Origin: Gammaproteobacteria bacterium
GTDB taxonomy: Bacteria; Pseudomonadota; Gammaproteobacteria; Enterobacterales; Kangiellaceae
DNA: 64,000 bases
NCBI GenBank assembly: GCA_013373545.1
Contig: JABXHQ010000126.1
Coordinates: 1 to 64,000 of the forward strand
Direction of reading: 5' to 3'
The notes below the pieces were generated by a model. It searched no databases, had not been told where the DNA came from, and was given only the letters and a program-made list of their open reading frames with translations. Positions 63,107 to 64,000 of this stretch are shown piece after piece; the first letter of the stretch is position 1; every line of letters starts with the position of its first letter. The position numbers were made by a program, and so were the translations under genes.

Positions 63107-63925
63107 TTATAAGGCAGGCGAGTTGAGAATCAACTCTAGGACTAATTTACTGCCAAAGTAACCGAGGGACAATAAAGCAAAGCCACCCAAGGTCCAGTGC
63201 GCCGCTTGACGTCCTCGCCAGCCTTTTAACCGATGGCCGATAATCAACACTGCAAATACTACCCAGGCAAGACTGGACAAGACTAACTTGTGCAGCGGTT
63301 GTGGCGACAGGCTGGGATCGAGATAAGCAAATGCAATCAGTAGCGCCACGCTCATCAGTCCAAAGCCAAGCATTAACAGCTGAAATAAAAAGCTTTCTAA
63401 GCTCTGTAAGGGAGGAAAGAACGAAGGGATATGGGTTGGATGCGAGCGCAGCTGGCGATCAGCAATAATCACCAAAATCGCTTGAACCGATGCCAACATT
63501 AGCATTCCGGTGGCAATCATGGCGGCAAAAATATGAATCAGTGCTAACCATTGACCACTTAAATCAACGCTTTTCTCGCCAGGAAAAAGCAGGCTTAATG
63601 TGGTAGTTAACGCCGCAAAACTGCCAATAATGGCGATCATTAAGGTTACTGGGCGTTTTAGTGAGTTGAACATAAGTACCAAGAGTGCCAGCCAGTTGGT
63701 CAGCCCCATCATTAACCACAGGTTTAGATTTTGCTGACCACTATTGTCGATGGCCAGATACAGGTAAAAGCCATGGATGCCGATGGCGCTAAAAGTCAGC
63801 AGATTAAAGCCCGCGGGGCTATTCGCTTTGCTTCGCAACATGAGTAACGATGATGCGACGGCCATGAAGTACAGGCAGACGGTGAAAAGACCGCTAATAA
63901 CGGTAGGGTTTAGAGTCTGTTCCAT
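63107..63925 (-). CDS. ypjD: YpjD, cytochrome c assembly (CcsA-like) membrane protein
   Basis: 272 residues with eight predicted membrane helices. It belongs to the HemX/CcsA-type family called YpjD in E. coli, with WLALIHIFAAMIATGMLMLASVQAILVI carrying the conserved His, and LHKLVLSSLAWVVFAVLIIGHRLKGWRGRQAAHW, the other His and the WRG element. Its role is not firmly known; it is assumed to help handle haem or cytochromes at the inner membrane. ffh (signal recognition particle) would be expected just beyond the right edge, in the opposite direction. It lies 49 bases before corB. Confidence 0.9.
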   Translation of the reverse strand: MEQTLNPTVISGLFTVCLYFMAVASSLLMLRSKANSPAGFNLLTFSAIGIHGFYLYLAIDNSGQQNLNLWLMMGLTNWLALLVLMFNSLKRPVTLMIAIIGSFAALTTTLSLLFPGEKSVDLSGQWLALIHIFAAMIATGMLMLASVQAILVIIADRQLRSHPTHIPSFFPPLQSLESFLFQLLMLGFGLMSVALLIAFAYLDPSLSPQPLHKLVLSSLAWVVFAVLIIGHRLKGWRGRQAAHWTLGGFALLSLGYFGSKLVLELILNSPAL

Positions 63926-63987
63926 GTCATCTCGTTAGTTTTGGTTATCTCACCCAGCAAAAGGTATGAGTACAATCAATTTGCGTC

Positions 63988-63993
63988 TATAAT
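63988..63993 (+). promoter_or_regulatory. Possible outward promoter (perfect -10) at the right edge
   Basis: TATAAT on the plus strand, pointing out of the window, 60 bases beyond the divergent ypjD start. Given synteny it may drive ffh, but no good -35 is seen and the gene is outside the window. Confidence 0.35.
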
Positions 63994-64000
63994 ACCGACC

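Noticed and set aside
62751-63161. 136-residue plus-strand ORF
   Set aside because: Antisense to corB and ypjD; no recognisable domain.
1-64000. Mobile elements, CRISPR arrays, tRNA or rRNA genes, toxin-antitoxin or phage-defence cassettes
   Set aside because: I looked for transposase and integrase motifs, repeated spacers, tRNA-like TTCGA loops and paired small genes of that kind, and found none that hold up by eye. A tRNAscan, CRISPR finder and profile search would be decisive.

Overview
The window reads as ordinary chromosome of a gammaproteobacterium. The evidence is the ampE-ampD-DUF1631-nadC-pilA block, which is also contiguous in Pseudomonas; adjacent hemN and fnr/anr; an mpl-ubiX pair; and ypjD next to a corB-type gene at the right edge. 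Base composition looks moderate and even, and I saw no insertion sequence, phage, integron, CRISPR array, tRNA or rRNA. The many exported hydrolases would suit a marine heterotroph of the Kangiellaceae or a neighbouring group, but that placement is only a guess.

Layout. 1-3.6 kb, minus strand: a cut-off sulfotransferase-like gene, a GT-C membrane glycosyltransferase with TPR-like tail, and two tandem type IVa pilins. These follow a very good sigma-54 promoter and a TGTC-rich candidate PilR site. 3.7-8.6 kb: nadC, then divergent DUF1631, ampD, ampE. 9-15 kb: pyruvate dehydrogenase operon aceE-aceF-lpdA closed by a strong terminator. 15-24 kb: HDOD-SpoIIE phosphatase, EamA transporter, Bax-like glucosaminidase, small lipoprotein, DUF4124 protein, Ig-like repeat protein, two unknown envelope genes, AidB-like acyl-CoA dehydrogenase. 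24-30 kb: two amidohydrolase genes carrying three modules, and a polysaccharide deacetylase. 30-34 kb: DUF808 protein, hemN behind an FNR-type promoter, and fnr itself. 34-39.5 kb: PPi-type phosphofructokinase, mpl-ubiX plus an unknown secreted protein, and a GGDEF/degenerate-EAL protein. 39.8-46 kb: an AddB/AddA-like nuclease-helicase pair. 46-57.6 kb: DUF4442 protein, a Cys-rich exported protein, aminotransferase, GDPD, pyrC, glycosyltransferase, M61 peptidase, mtaB, PhoD-type phosphatase. 57.8-64 kb: a broken PaaI-type thioesterase gene missed by the ORF track, three genes of unknown function, a zinc-ribbon/M50/TPR membrane protein, corB and ypjD.

Genes that work together: the pilins with the putative pilin-modifying genes; ampD and ampE with mpl in murein recycling; aceEF-lpdA; hemN under Fnr; and the paired nuclease-helicase. 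I did not find a clearly new defence or mobile system. The observations most worth checking are the pilin cassette with its sigma-54 control, the frameshifted thioesterase, the textbook FNR promoter in front of hemN, the metal-site loss in two of three amidohydrolase modules, the zinc-ribbon/M50/TPR fusion, and the small unknown operon at 58.2-59.1 kb. Several starts were moved from the ORF track on Shine-Dalgarno evidence (lpdA, hemN, pfp, HDOD-SpoIIE, Bax-like, amidohydrolase and others).
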